Part shown: positions 8,516 to 18,905 of the stretch, piece after piece
How positions within the stretch are numbered: position 1 is the stretch's first letter
Layout of the letters: each line of letters begins with the position of its first letter
NCBI GenBank assembly: GCA_963700705.1
Contig: CAVOYQ010000021.1
Location: forward strand, 1-64,000
DNA length: 64,000 bases
Direction of reading: 5' to 3'
Source: JAHEFT01 sp963700705
Lineage (GTDB): Bacteria > Pseudomonadota > Gammaproteobacteria > Xanthomonadales > SZUA-36
Notes under the pieces: generated by a model
The model's database searches: none
Seen by the model: only the letters and a program-made list of their open reading frames with translations
Told to the model about the DNA's origin: nothing
Translations under genes and position numbers: made by a program

Positions 8516-9581
8516 ATGCAGATCGGCCCGTACCGCATCGACAATCCCCTGGCGCTGGCCCCGATGGTCGGCGTCACGGACAAGTTCTTCAGGCGATTGT
8601 GCCGGGAACTCGGCGCCGGTTATGTCGTATCGGAAATGATCGAATCCAACCCGGCGTTGCGGGATACACGGCTGTCCAGGCAGCGCGGCGATTTCGATGG
8701 CGAGGCCGGCCCGGTCGCTGTCCAGATCGCCGGCAGTGACCCGCAATGGATGGCCGACGCGGCCGTTTACAACGTGGCAGCGCGGCGCCGACATCATTGA
8801 CATCAACATGGGTTGTCCGGCCAAGAAAGTCTGCAACAAGCTGGCCGGCTCTGCGCTTCTTTCGGACCCGGAACAGGTGCAACGCATCCTCGACGCCGTC
8901 GTGCAGGCGGTGGACGTCCCGGTTACCCTGAAAATCCGCACCGGCCCGAACCCCACGGTGCGCAACGCCGTGGAAATCGCGAAAATGGCCGAAGCATCCG
9001 GCATCGCAGCGCTGGCCGTGCATGGCCGGACCCGGTCGGACCGTTTCCAGGGCGAGGCGGAATACGACACGATACGCGCCGTCTGCGCGGCCGTCGCCCT
9101 GCCGGTATTTGCCAACGGCGACATCGAAACGCCGCAAAAAGCGGCCGAGGTGCTTGCCTACACCGGCGCCAGCGGCTTGATGATCGGCCGTGCCGCACAG
9201 GGCAACCCCTGGATTTTCCGGGAGATCCGGCATTACCTCGACACCGGCGAGGAACTGGCCCCGCCTGCTCCGCAGGAAGTCCTGGGCGTGATGCGCAGGC
9301 ATCTCGCACAACTGCACCGGTCCTACGGGGAATTCCAGGGTGTCAGGGTCGCGAGAAAGCACATCGGCTGGTACCTTAAAGACCGGCCCGATTCGGCTTC
9401 GACCCGGCAGCAGCTGATGCAGGCGGAAACCGCGGCCGAACAATTCGCGATTCTGAACTCGTATTTTTGCCAGGAAGCCCAGCATGCACGAGAAGATACC
9501 CATCAGCCTGCCCTCATACCTTTTCGTTGCCGGCATCCTGCGGATCCAATACAGTCGCGGGCAGGCGCCGGAAGCCGCTGA
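8516..9581 (+). CDS. dusB: tRNA-dihydrouridine synthase B, frameshifted
   Basis: FMN enzyme reducing uridine in tRNA D-loops. Start MQIGPYRIDNPLALAPMVGVTD at 8516. The first frame carries ELGAGYVVSEMIES and QIAGSDP. At about 8776-8782 the reading must shift to give RGADIIDINMGCPAKKV, with the catalytic cysteine in the NMGCP loop. Then follow LKIRTG, AVHGRTR, VFANGDI and GLMIGRAAQGNPWIF (FMN phosphate site). The last 30 or so residues up to 9581 look unlike the family and may be read-through. A fis gene, the usual neighbour in gammaproteobacteria, is absent. Confidence 0.85.
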
Positions 9582-9656
9582 AAACACGCCCGCGTTCCGG
9601 GCTTCCGTTTTGCCTCCTCCGCTGACCATGGGCCGGTTGCCGCCGGTGCCACAGGG

Positions 9657-12600
9657 ATGAGCCAAAGCCCGTTCAAAGCGCGCTACCGGGACACAGTCGA
9701 GTCCTGGAGCGGGCTGCATGGCAGTTCCCTGGCCATCGCAATCCACGCGGCAGCGGGGGCGTTTGACGGCGTGACGTTTATTGCTACCCGTTCCAGCCAC
9801 CAGGCGCAGGCGCTGGCGCGGGACCTGGAACTGCTCGCCTTCAACGACCTCCCCGTGCAGCTGTTCCCGGATCACGAGACCCTGCCCTACGACCCGTTCT
9901 CCCCGCACCCGGACATCGTTTCCGGGCGCCTCAGGACACTCTCATCGCTGGCCTCGCTCCGGCAGGGCATCGTGCTGGCGCCGGTCACGTCACTGATCCA
10001 GCGGCTGCCTCCGGCGGAGTACATCCTGCAACGCAGTTTTGATCTGGCCGCCGGGCAGTCTCTCGTCATCGACGATTTCCGCAAGAGGCTGCACCATTCC
10101 GGCTACGAAATTTCCGAGCACGTCTACCAGGCCGGGCAGTACGCGATACGCGGTTCCGTGGTGGACATATTCCCGGCCGGCAGCCCGGTGCCGTTCCGGC
10201 TCGACCTGTTTGATGAGTTCATCGACAGCATCCGCGAATTTGACCCCGATTCCCAGCGTTCGACCGGGAAAATAGAACGGATCAGCCTGCTGCCGGCACG
10301 TGAATACCCCTGTGACGAAGCCGGACTGGAAGCCTTCCGGCGCGCATTCCGCATGCGCTTTGATGTCGATACACGTAACGTCACCCTGTACCAGGACCTC
10401 AGAACCGGCATTCATCCGCAGGGGCTGGAGCAGTACCTTCCGCTGTTCTACGAAGAAACGTCATTCCTGCTGGATTACCTGGATCAGTCACCGCGCTTGC
10501 TGCTCCAGCCCGGTTGCTTCGAAGCGGCACACGAACACATGCGGCGCACCACTGAACGCTGGGAGCAGCGCAGGCACGATATTGAACGGCCCGTGCTGGA
10601 CCCCTGGGAGCTGTATTTCACCCCGCAATACCTCGAGGAACGGCTGCAGCAGTGTGATACGACCCACTTGCCTGATCCGGAACTGGAACCCCGCACGGAT
10701 CCCGGGTTTCTGAGCGCGCCCGCCCCCGACCTGCACATCCACGAAAGGGGCAAGGAGGCCGCGGCCGACCTGCTGGGCTTCCTGGCCGGGTTCCAGGGTC
10801 GCATCCTGTTTGCCGCCGATACTCCGGGACGGCGTGAATTGCTCAGGACCACGCTGGGGGCTTTTGACATCCAGCCGGAGCCGTTCGACGATTTCACCGG
10901 CTTCCGGCAGGGAGTCGCCCGGCTGGGGCTCGCAGTACTGCCGGTTGACGAAGGGTTCCTGATTCCGGGTGAACTGGCCCTGCTCACCGAATCCCAGCTG
11001 TTTGGCGGGCGCACACGGCAAAAGGTGCAGCGTCCGGTTTCCGAACGCGATCCCGAGTCGATCATCCGCAACCTGACCGACCTGGCGGCCGGCGCCCCGG
11101 TCGTTCACGAGGACCACGGCGTGGGCCGTTACCTGGGGCTGGAGGTGTTGGAAATTGACCAGCGGCAGGCCGAATTCCTGATGCTGGAATATGCCGGCGG
11201 CGACAAGCTGTATGTCCCGGTGTCGTCCCTGCACCTGGTCAGCCGCTACACCGGCAGTGATCCGGAGACCGCGCCGCTGCACCGCCTGGGCAGCCAGCAA
11301 TGGGAGAAAGCCCGGCGCAAGGCGGCAACCCAGGTCAGGGACATTGCCGCGGAACTGCTGGACCTGTACGCGAGGCGTCTCGCCCGGCAGGGCTTTTCCT
11401 TTCCGCTGGACCGCAAGCTTTATGCCGAGTTTGCCGCCGGGTTCCCGTTCGAGGAAACCCGCGACCAGCAGCACGCCATCGACGCGGTCATCAGCGACCT
11501 GGAGTCCAGCCAGCCGATGGACCGGGTGGTCTGCGGCGACGTCGGGTTCGGCAAGACCGAGGTTGCGCTCAGGGCCGCCTTTGTAGCGGTCCAGGCCGGC
11601 CGCCAGGTTGCCGTGCTGGTGCCGACAACCCTGCTCGCACAGCAACATTTTTCAACCTTCAGTGACCGCCTCGCGGACTGGCCGGTCAAGGTGGATCTGT
11701 TGTCCCGGTTCCGCACGGGCAGCGAGTCGAAAGGCGTCCTGGACCGGCTCAGGAGCGGCGATGTCGACATCGTTATCGGAACCCATCGTCTGCTGCAGAA
11801 AGATATCCGGTTCAAGCAACTCGGCCTGGTCATCATTGACGAGGAACAGCGCTTCGGCGTCCAGCAGAAAGAGCGGTTGAAGCAACTCAGGGCCGAAGTG
11901 GATTTACTGACCCTGACAGCCACTCCGATTCCCCGGACACTCAACATGGCGATGTCCGGAATCCGCGATCTGTCCATCATCGCCACCCCGCCGGCGCGGC
12001 GGATGGCGGTCAAGACGCTGATTTCCGAGTGGGACCGCTCCATCCTGCGCGAGGCCCTGTCGCGGGAACTGCAACGCGGCGGCCAGGTCTTTTTCCTGCA
12101 CAACGAAGTAAAGTCCATCGCCCGGATCGCCCGTGAAGTGCAGGAACTCGCGCCAAACTCGAGGCTGGCGGTGGCGCATGGCCAGATGCCGGAGCGCGAA
12201 CTCGAAAAGGTCATGCTGGATTTCTACCGTCAGCGGTACAACATCCTGGTTTGCACCACCATCATCGAAAGCGGAATTGACGTCCCCACTGCCAACACCA
12301 TCGTGATCAACCGGGCCGACCGTTTCGGACTGGCGCAACTGCATCAACTGCGCGGCCGCGTCGGCCGTTCTCACCACCGGGCCTATGCCTACCTGTTAGT
12401 GCCCGAAAAGCGCAGCATGACGGCCGATGCGCGCAAAAGGCTGGAAGCCATTGCATCCCTGGAAGAGTTGGGCGCCGGCTTTACCCTTGCCACCCATGAC
12501 CTGGAAATCCGCGGCGCAGGCGAATTGCTCGGCGCCGAACAGAGCGGCCAGATCAACCAGGTCGGGTTCAGCCTGTACAGTGATATGCTGGCGCGTGCGG

Positions 12601-13094
12601 TCGAGGCTTTGCGCAAGGGCGAAGAACCCGACCTGGATCAGGCGGTACAGCGCGGGATTGAAATTGAACTGCACGTGCCGGCGCTGATACCGGACGTCTA
12701 CCTGGCCGACGTGCAAGCCCGCCTGACCCTGTACAAGCGCATCGCCAGCGCCACCGGTTCGCAGGCCTTGCGGGAACTGCAGGTGGAAATGATCGACCGG
12801 TTCGGCCTGTTTCCCGATGCGATAAAGTCCCTGTTTGAAATCGCGGAATTGAAGCTGATTGCGCAACGGCTTGGTATCATGAAGGTTGACTTCGGTCCGC
12901 AGGGAGGACGCCTTGAGTTCGCAGAGAACACCCGGGCCGATCCCGGCGCGCTGATCCGGCTGATCCAGGCGCGCAGCCGGGACTTCCGCCTGGACGGGCC
13001 GCACAAGCTTCGCATCCTGATGCAAGCCGAAGATCCGGCAGTCCGATTCCGCGAGGTGCGGTCCCTGCTTGGTGAATTAGAAGCGACTAAATAA
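9657..13094 (+). CDS. mfd: Transcription-repair coupling factor Mfd
   Basis: ATP-driven translocase that removes RNA polymerase stalled at lesions and recruits UvrA. 1145 residues, as usual (E. coli 1148). The N-terminal UvrB-like module has FPDHETLPYDPFSPHPD. The RNA-polymerase interaction domain holds VVHEDHGVGRYLG and GGDKLYVPVSSLHLVSRY. The helicase core has GDVGFGKT (627-634), DEEQ (728-731), LTATPIPRTL, and the QLRGRVGRS motif VI. A C-terminal regulatory domain (VPALIPDVYLAD) is present. No indel. csiV and the M16 gene follow on the same strand. Confidence 0.97.
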   Translation: MSQSPFKARYRDTVESWSGLHGSSLAIAIHAAAGAFDGVTFIATRSSHQAQALARDLELLAFNDLPVQLFPDHETLPYDPFSPHPDIVSGRLRTLSSLASLRQGIVLAPVTSLIQRLPPAEYILQRSFDLAAGQSLVIDDFRKRLHHSGYEISEHVYQAGQYAIRGSVVDIFPAGSPVPFRLDLFDEFIDSIREFDPDSQRSTGKIERISLLPAREYPCDEAGLEAFRRAFRMRFDVDTRNVTLYQDLRTGIHPQGLEQYLPLFYEETSFLLDYLDQSPRLLLQPGCFEAAHEHMRRTTERWEQRRHDIERPVLDPWELYFTPQYLEERLQQCDTTHLPDPELEPRTDPGFLSAPAPDLHIHERGKEAAADLLGFLAGFQGRILFAADTPGRRELLRTTLGAFDIQPEPFDDFTGFRQGVARLGLAVLPVDEGFLIPGELALLTESQLFGGRTRQKVQRPVSERDPESIIRNLTDLAAGAPVVHEDHGVGRYLGLEVLEIDQRQAEFLMLEYAGGDKLYVPVSSLHLVSRYTGSDPETAPLHRLGSQQWEKARRKAATQVRDIAAELLDLYARRLARQGFSFPLDRKLYAEFAAGFPFEETRDQQHAIDAVISDLESSQPMDRVVCGDVGFGKTEVALRAAFVAVQAGRQVAVLVPTTLLAQQHFSTFSDRLADWPVKVDLLSRFRTGSESKGVLDRLRSGDVDIVIGTHRLLQKDIRFKQLGLVIIDEEQRFGVQQKERLKQLRAEVDLLTLTATPIPRTLNMAMSGIRDLSIIATPPARRMAVKTLISEWDRSILREALSRELQRGGQVFFLHNEVKSIARIAREVQELAPNSRLAVAHGQMPERELEKVMLDFYRQRYNILVCTTIIESGIDVPTANTIVINRADRFGLAQLHQLRGRVGRSHHRAYAYLLVPEKRSMTADARKRLEAIASLEELGAGFTLATHDLEIRGAGELLGAEQSGQINQVGFSLYSDMLARAVEALRKGEEPDLDQAVQRGIEIELHVPALIPDVYLADVQARLTLYKRIASATGSQALRELQVEMIDRFGLFPDAIKSLFEIAELKLIAQRLGIMKVDFGPQGGRLEFAENTRADPGALIRLIQARSRDFRLDGPHKLRILMQAEDPAVRFREVRSLLGELEATK

Positions 13095-13106
13095 GGCTTT
13101 TAATCA

Positions 13107-13956
13107 ATGAGATACAGATATATTTTAATTTTAATTATCATGTATAATGTTGAGCGCTGGCCCGGCATTCGCCCAGGATACCCGTTACCGGGTTGAAGTC
13201 CTGGTGCTGACCCTCCTGGAGCAGAGCGAGGAACCACGCGAGCGAGTTGAACTTCCGGATTATTCCCTGGCGACCGACTTTCTCACACCGCCCGGGGAAG
13301 AAGCTGAACCCGAGGATGCACCGGCGGCTGAAAACGCGCCCGCCAACGCTGCCGATGCCGCAGAAACTCCCGTTGCAGCTGAGGTCGTGGCCGAAGTCGC
13401 CGATGCCGTTGAACCCCCGGAAGATCCCAACCGCGTGGTACACGTCGAGGAAATGAGCGGCACCATGAAGGAAGTGTGGCGCCGTTTGCGCCTGAGCGGC
13501 CCGTACCGCCCGGAACAGTACCTGTCCTGGGAGCAGGGCAACCAGGAACCCTTCCCTACCCTGCGGCTGCATGACCTCAAAACCGTCCAGGTCGATGATC
13601 CATGGGCCGATTTCAGGATAAAATCCGCCGGCCCGACCGTTTTCACGGACACTGGCGATCCGGCTGCCGCGGCCGCTATCGAGGGTCCGCAATTACCCGA
13701 ACCGGTCTTCTATTACCGGCTGGACGGCACGGTAGCGCTGAGGCGCAGCAGGTTCCTGCACCTGGACCTGGACCTGCAACTGCGTGAACCGGTTTGGGAC
13801 CAGGCGCCCGGGATCGCGCCATCGGCGTTCCGGATTTATGAATTGAAGCAAAGCCGCCAGGTGCGTAGCGGCCGGCTGGAATATTTCGACGGCCCGGTAC
13901 TGGGCGTGCTGGCCCTGATCACCGTCATCCAGGGAGAAAGCGAGGAAACGCCTTGA
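13107..13956 (+). CDS. CsiV-family exported protein, frameshift in the signal peptide
   Basis: CsiV is a periplasmic peptidoglycan-binding protein known from Vibrio; homologues often follow mfd. The C-terminal YFDGPVLGVLALITVI and the IYELKQSRQVRSG stretch are typical. The main frame opens at ATG 13147 (MLSAGPAFAQDTRY), too short for a signal peptide but ending in a good cleavage site. The ATG at 13107 encodes the missing charged and hydrophobic part (MRYRYILILIIM). One indel near 13140-13147 would join them. The middle (residues about 50-85) is a low-complexity Ala/Glu/Pro linker. The stop overlaps the next start. Confidence 0.7.
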
Positions 13957-16706
13957 TGTTACCGAATCGCCTTGCGCTTTTTGCGCTCGGCCTGGCGAAT
14001 CTTTTGATCACGACGGCTGCCATTGCAGCCACGCCGGATATCGATATCCCGTTTGAAAAATTCGTCCTGGAAAATGGCCTGACCGTTCTCGTTCACGAAG
14101 ATCATAAAACGCCGATCGTAGCGGTCGGCGTCTGGTACCACGTGGGTTCAAAAGATGAACCCGAGGGTAAAACCGGGTTTGCGCACCTGTTTGAGCACAT
14201 CATGTTCGAGGGTTCGGAGCATTTTGACCGGTCTTTTTCCACGCCGCTGGAACGGGTCGGGGCAACTTCGCTGAACGGCACGACCTGGCTGGACCGGACC
14301 AATTTTTTTGAAAATGTTCCCACCCCTGCCCTGGAACTGGCCCTGTGGCTGGAGTCCGATCGCATGGGGTACCTGCTGGGCGCAGTGACCCAGGAGAAAC
14401 TCGACCGTGAACGGAACGTCATCCGGAATGAAAAGCGGGAGGCCGATGACCAGCCCTACGGCAAGGTGACCGACCACATCCTCGCGGCCCTGTTCCCACC
14501 CGGTCATCCCTACCGCCACCCGACCATCGGGTCCGTACAGGATCTCGATACGGCATCCCTCGAGGATGTCCGGACGTGGTTCAAAAACTATTATGGCGCG
14601 GCCAATACCGTCCTGGTGCTGGCCGGCGATATCACTCCTGAGCGGGGCAAGCGACTCGCCAACCGGTACTTCGGGGAGATTCCACCCGGACCACCGGTCT
14701 CGCGCCTGAAGGCCTGGGTTCCCGAACGTGAATACAGCACCCTTGAAGTGCTCAACGATGCGGTACCGCAGGCCCGCAGCTACCGGGTATGGGCAGTACC
14801 CGGCTGGACCCATAAAGACCGGCTGTTATTGCAACTGGCCGCGAGCATCCTGGGAGATGGCAAAAGTTCGCGACTGTACCAGTCCCTGGTTGCCGAACTG
14901 GACTATGCCGTCAGCGTGTCGGCGGAAATCGAGCCGTTTGAACTGGCCAGCCTGTTTTCCATAGATACGACACTCGCGCAGGGAATCGATACCTGGCAGG
15001 TCAACGAAATCATCGAGCAGGAGTTGTCGGGATTTTTGCGCGACGGGCCCGGCCAGAATGAACTCGACCGGGCGAAAACCAGGATCAATGCCGGCATCAT
15101 CCGCGGACTCGAGCACGTCGGCGGATTCAGCGGCAAGGCGACGACGTTGGCCCAGGGGGAATTGTACGACGGAAACCCGGCGTTTTATAAAACCGCTTTG
15201 AGCTGGATCGACAATGCGACTACCGCGGAGGTGCTGGAGGTTTCGCGCCGCTGGCTGGCAAACGGCATGTATCAACTCGACGTTTTACCGTTCCCGGATT
15301 ACCGCGCAACCCGTCCCGTGGTTGACCGCATGACCGGCCCTCCGCGCGTGGGCAAACTGCCCGATATTGTTTTCCCTGAGATCCGCAGGGCCCGTCTGAG
15401 TAATGGTTTAACCGTGGTCCTGGCGGAGCGTACTGCGATTCCGGTCGTGTCATTGTCGATGCAATTCGATGCCGGTTCCGCCGCTGACTTCGATGGCAAC
15501 GCCGGCACGGCGGGCCTGACCTTTGCCATGATGAAAGAGAGCACGCGATCGCGCTCGGCACTGGAGATGGAGCAGGAAGCGGAATCCCTGGGCGCGGAAA
15601 TTTCCAGCGCCTCGAGCCTGGATACTTCGAGCGTTTCACTGTCGGCATTGAAGCAAAACCTGGAGCCTTCGATTGAATTGTTCGCCGATGCAATCCGAAA
15701 CCCGGCCTTCCTCGAGGACGAATTGCAACAGCAGCGAACCCGGTGGCTGGCAGGCATCGAACGGGAAAAAACAGAGCCGGTTTCATTGGCGTTGCGCACC
15801 CTGCCCCCGTTAATCTATGGCGAGGGACACGCTTATGGAATTCCGTTTACCGGCACCGGAACGGAACAATCCGTCAATGCCATTACCCGCGACGACCTGG
15901 TTGTATTTTACCGGGACCGGGTGCGCCCGGACAACGCCACGTTGTTCGTCGCAGGGGATACCACGCTGGAAAAAATCATTCCCTTGCTGGAAACCCACTT
16001 TGGAAACTGGCCTGTGCCGGAAAATCCTGTGCCGGCAAAAAACATCACCGAAGTCCCGTTACCCGCGCGTAGCCGCGTCATCATCATCGACCGGCCCGGT
16101 TCGCAGCAGTCAATGATCCTGGCGGCGCACGTGGCGCCGCCCAGCGGGGCTGAAGACAATCTGGATATCGTGATGATGAACGACGTAATCGGCGGTACGT
16201 TTTCTGCGCGGGTAAACCAGAACCTGCGAGCCGACAAGCAGTGGTCTTACGGCGCTTTCACGGTTCTCCCCGATGCACAGGGGCAGCGGCCGTGGATTGT
16301 TTATGCGCCGGTTCAAGCCGACCGGACTGCCGAATCAGTCCGTGAATTGCTCAAAGAATTACGCCGGTTTGTCAGTGACGAACCCGCCTCTGCAGAAGAA
16401 CTGACCCGGGTATATCGCAGCAGGGCCTTGAGCCTGCCGGGACGATTTGAGACCTCGATGTCCATCCTGGAAGCATTACAATCCAACCAGCGATACGGAA
16501 GACCGGATGATTATATTTCTTCGCTGAAGGAAAAGTACGGCGCCGTGGAGCTGGAAGACATCCGGGAGGCCGCACGGCGGGTGTTGCATCCTGAAAGCCT
16601 GACATGGGTCATCGTTGGAGACCGGGCACAGATTGAAGACCCGCTCGAGGCCCTGGGGATTGCCGGGCTGGAATTCATGAATGCGCAAGGCGAGTTGATC
16701 GATTAG
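13956..16706 (+). CDS. M16 family zinc metallopeptidase (two-domain)
   Basis: 916 residues from the ATG at 13956, which overlaps the preceding stop (TGATG). Signal peptide at residues 1-25. The first M16 domain has the inverted zinc motif HLFEH (77-81) with NEKREADDQPYG downstream supplying the third ligand. The second half starts at RRARLSNGLTVVLAER and lacks HxxEH, as in typical inactive partner domains. LFVAGDTT and SQQSMILAAH are also visible. Likely a periplasmic processing peptidase; the substrate is unknown. Translational coupling to csiV suggests an envelope role. Confidence 0.88.
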   Translation: MLPNRLALFALGLANLLITTAAIAATPDIDIPFEKFVLENGLTVLVHEDHKTPIVAVGVWYHVGSKDEPEGKTGFAHLFEHIMFEGSEHFDRSFSTPLERVGATSLNGTTWLDRTNFFENVPTPALELALWLESDRMGYLLGAVTQEKLDRERNVIRNEKREADDQPYGKVTDHILAALFPPGHPYRHPTIGSVQDLDTASLEDVRTWFKNYYGAANTVLVLAGDITPERGKRLANRYFGEIPPGPPVSRLKAWVPEREYSTLEVLNDAVPQARSYRVWAVPGWTHKDRLLLQLAASILGDGKSSRLYQSLVAELDYAVSVSAEIEPFELASLFSIDTTLAQGIDTWQVNEIIEQELSGFLRDGPGQNELDRAKTRINAGIIRGLEHVGGFSGKATTLAQGELYDGNPAFYKTALSWIDNATTAEVLEVSRRWLANGMYQLDVLPFPDYRATRPVVDRMTGPPRVGKLPDIVFPEIRRARLSNGLTVVLAERTAIPVVSLSMQFDAGSAADFDGNAGTAGLTFAMMKESTRSRSALEMEQEAESLGAEISSASSLDTSSVSLSALKQNLEPSIELFADAIRNPAFLEDELQQQRTRWLAGIEREKTEPVSLALRTLPPLIYGEGHAYGIPFTGTGTEQSVNAITRDDLVVFYRDRVRPDNATLFVAGDTTLEKIIPLLETHFGNWPVPENPVPAKNITEVPLPARSRVIIIDRPGSQQSMILAAHVAPPSGAEDNLDIVMMNDVIGGTFSARVNQNLRADKQWSYGAFTVLPDAQGQRPWIVYAPVQADRTAESVRELLKELRRFVSDEPASAEELTRVYRSRALSLPGRFETSMSILEALQSNQRYGRPDDYISSLKEKYGAVELEDIREAARRVLHPESLTWVIVGDRAQIEDPLEALGIAGLEFMNAQGELID

Positions 16707-16794
16707 GACGCCCCGCGATGCGAGTCTTTGCTGGAAGCGGACATAAAAACCGTCTAGGCTAGACCTGCTTCACCATCCCTGGGAGAACCACTTC

Positions 16795-17178
16795 GTGAAT
16801 TTTGAAAAGGTTGTTTTCGGATTTTTCATTGTCCTCGCACTGACCCTTAATTTTGGATTTTTCATCGGTGATATTGATAACCCGGACCACCACCATGCGA
16901 TGGAACTGGGTGCGGCGCTCGCGGTCAGCCTGATTGCAACGATCATGAAGTTTGGCGACCGCTCACAAATGGGCGCCGTGTTGCTGGCGACCAGCCTGGT
17001 TGCGGATCTGCAATTGTTGATCGCTTCGTTCATCTGGGCCTACGCGGCGTACGAAAGTGAAACCGGCGTTACCTCGGAAGTGATGTCGAGCGTTGTCTCG
17101 GTTTCCGGAGGCGCCCTGCTGGCCAACATGGTCTCCGTGGTATTACTCGTGGCCGAGACCATCACGATCCGCCGGTAA
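16795..17178 (+). CDS. Small membrane protein coupled to the potassium channel gene
   Basis: 127 residues from a GTG start at 16795 preceded by GGGAGAAC. About four hydrophobic segments (roughly residues 5-24, 35-52, 60-82, 98-122). A short HHH stretch follows the first. It resembles the DUF6394-type proteins found beside NAD-binding potassium channels, but I cannot confirm this. Its stop overlaps the start of the channel gene (TAATG), which argues for a joint complex or joint expression. Confidence 0.65.
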   Translation: MNFEKVVFGFFIVLALTLNFGFFIGDIDNPDHHHAMELGAALAVSLIATIMKFGDRSQMGAVLLATSLVADLQLLIASFIWAYAAYESETGVTSEVMSSVVSVSGGALLANMVSVVLLVAETITIRR

Positions 17179-18905
17179 TGAACGATATTGTATGGCTCAC
17201 GATGCGGCGTTTGCGAACGCCGCTGATACTGCTGATCCTGGTTTACTCCCTGTCGGTGTTCATCCTGGTGCAGATTCCCGGCCAGGATCCCGGCGGCAAT
17301 CCGGTGCAGGTAAGTTATCTGGACGCGGTCTATTTTGTCGCCATCATGGCCACAACAATCGGGTTTGGCGAGGTCCCTTACACCTTTACCCACTTCCAGC
17401 GACTCTACGCATTCATCATCCTTTTTCCGAACGTCATCGCCTGGCTGTATTCCATAGGCACCATTATCAGCCTGCTGGTCGACCCCCAGTTCCGGGCCGT
17501 GCTGGCGCGCAGCCGGTTCAGCCGGCGCGTGCGCAAGACAAGTTCGGATTTCTATGTCGTGTGCGGATTTGGCCACACCGGCAGAATGATCGTCAGGGGA
17601 TTGTTGAAACGAGGTATCGGCGCAGCTGTTCTCGAACGCGAACAGGACATCATCCACAGCATGGTGCTGGACGACCAGTTTGCTCACCTTCCGGCACTGG
17701 CGGGAGACGTGACCGACCGGCGTCTGCTGGATATTGCCGGCCTGAGCCCGAACATCAAGCGTTGCATCGGGGTGATCGCCATCACCAACGATGACGTTGC
17801 CAACCTGACAATTGCGATTACCAGCAAACTTTTACGGCCCGAACTGCCGGTGCTGGCCCGGGCCGAGACGCGGCGGGTGGTCGATAACATGGCGTCTTTC
17901 GGGACGGACGTGACAGTCGATCCGTACACGATATTCGCCGAGCGGCTTTTCCTGGTCCTGTCATCGCCCACCAAGTACCTGGTCCAGGACTGGCTGATCA
18001 GTGTGCCCGGCTCCCGTTTGCGCACGGAATTGAATCCGCCCGATGGCCGCTGGATTCTGTGCGGGATTGGCCGCTTCGGTTCGCGCATGGCCACCAAGCT
18101 GGACGAGGCAGAGGTCGAATACACGGTGATCGATGTGCACCCGGAACGCGTGGCGATGAAGCCCGGTTCCGTGCTGGGCAGGGGCACCGAGGCCGCCACG
18201 CTGGAACAGGCAGGCGTGAAGGATGCGGTCGGGATCATTGCAGGGACCGGCGACGACATGGATAACCTCTCGATCATCATGACCGCGCTGGAAATAAACC
18301 CCCACCTGTTCGTGGTCGCCCGGCAGGAAAATCCGCAGAACGACGAGTTGTTCGACGCGTCCCGCGCCAACCTGGTGGCCCGCCGCAGCCTGATTGTTGC
18401 GCGCCGCATCCTGGCGCTGGCTACGACGCCCCTGCTGCCGGTTTTCACCGACCACATGATTCACCACGACGAAGCGTTCGCCAACACGCTCAAGCACCGC
18501 CTCAACGGCATCCTGGACGGCCGTGCGCCCAGCCTCTGGACGATGCACCTGGCGGATTCCTGGGCGGAAAGTCTGAGAGCTGCAAAACGGGAGAACGTTC
18601 AGGTGAGAATGGAACACCTGACCCAGAATGCGCGGACGCCCGAATATGAACCCCTGCCCTGCGTCTGCCTGCTGCTGCAACGCGGGTCTTCACGCATTTT
18701 CCTGCCCGGGCCGGACCAGGCGATTATTGAAGGAGACACGTTGCTGTTTGCCGGCCGGGGCTCGGCCCGGAGCGAGATGTTGTTTGCGCTCAGGGAGCCG
18801 ACGGCGCTGGTCAGCGTGGCTTCAGGCCGGCCACAGCCGCGTGGGGCCATCATGCGCCGTCTCGCCAGGAAACGCGCCAGCGTCGCGGCCCCGGACACTA
18901 AATGA
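17178..18905 (+). CDS. Potassium channel with two RCK/TrkA-N domains
   Basis: 575 residues. Two membrane helices (about 14-32 and 70-95) flank a pore loop with TTIGFGE (59-65), a variant of the TVGYG filter. The first RCK domain starts at DFYVVCGFGHTGRM (about 124) and the second at RWILCGIGRFGSRM (about 292); both have nucleotide-binding glycine motifs. A TrkA-C-like end (FLPGPDQAIIEGDTLLFAGRG) follows, then a basic tail. Probably a ligand-gated K+ channel. Its 3' end overlaps the convergent nitrilase gene by eight bases. Confidence 0.85.
   Translation: MNDIVWLTMRRLRTPLILLILVYSLSVFILVQIPGQDPGGNPVQVSYLDAVYFVAIMATTIGFGEVPYTFTHFQRLYAFIILFPNVIAWLYSIGTIISLLVDPQFRAVLARSRFSRRVRKTSSDFYVVCGFGHTGRMIVRGLLKRGIGAAVLEREQDIIHSMVLDDQFAHLPALAGDVTDRRLLDIAGLSPNIKRCIGVIAITNDDVANLTIAITSKLLRPELPVLARAETRRVVDNMASFGTDVTVDPYTIFAERLFLVLSSPTKYLVQDWLISVPGSRLRTELNPPDGRWILCGIGRFGSRMATKLDEAEVEYTVIDVHPERVAMKPGSVLGRGTEAATLEQAGVKDAVGIIAGTGDDMDNLSIIMTALEINPHLFVVARQENPQNDELFDASRANLVARRSLIVARRILALATTPLLPVFTDHMIHHDEAFANTLKHRLNGILDGRAPSLWTMHLADSWAESLRAAKRENVQVRMEHLTQNARTPEYEPLPCVCLLLQRGSSRIFLPGPDQAIIEGDTLLFAGRGSARSEMLFALREPTALVSVASGRPQPRGAIMRRLARKRASVAAPDTK

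Noticed and set aside
9484..9660. Short plus-strand frame starting MHEKIPISLPSYLF between dusB and mfd
   Set aside because: 59 codons overlapping the dusB tail, no motif or SD; more likely noise around an uncertain dusB end.
8589..9908. Long minus-strand open frame (about 439 codons) opposite dusB and the start of mfd
   Set aside because: Shadow of strong plus-strand genes in GC-rich sequence; the protein has no recognisable motif and crosses two genes.
10488..11648. Minus-strand open frame (about 386 codons) inside mfd
   Set aside because: Antisense shadow of mfd with no start signals or motifs.
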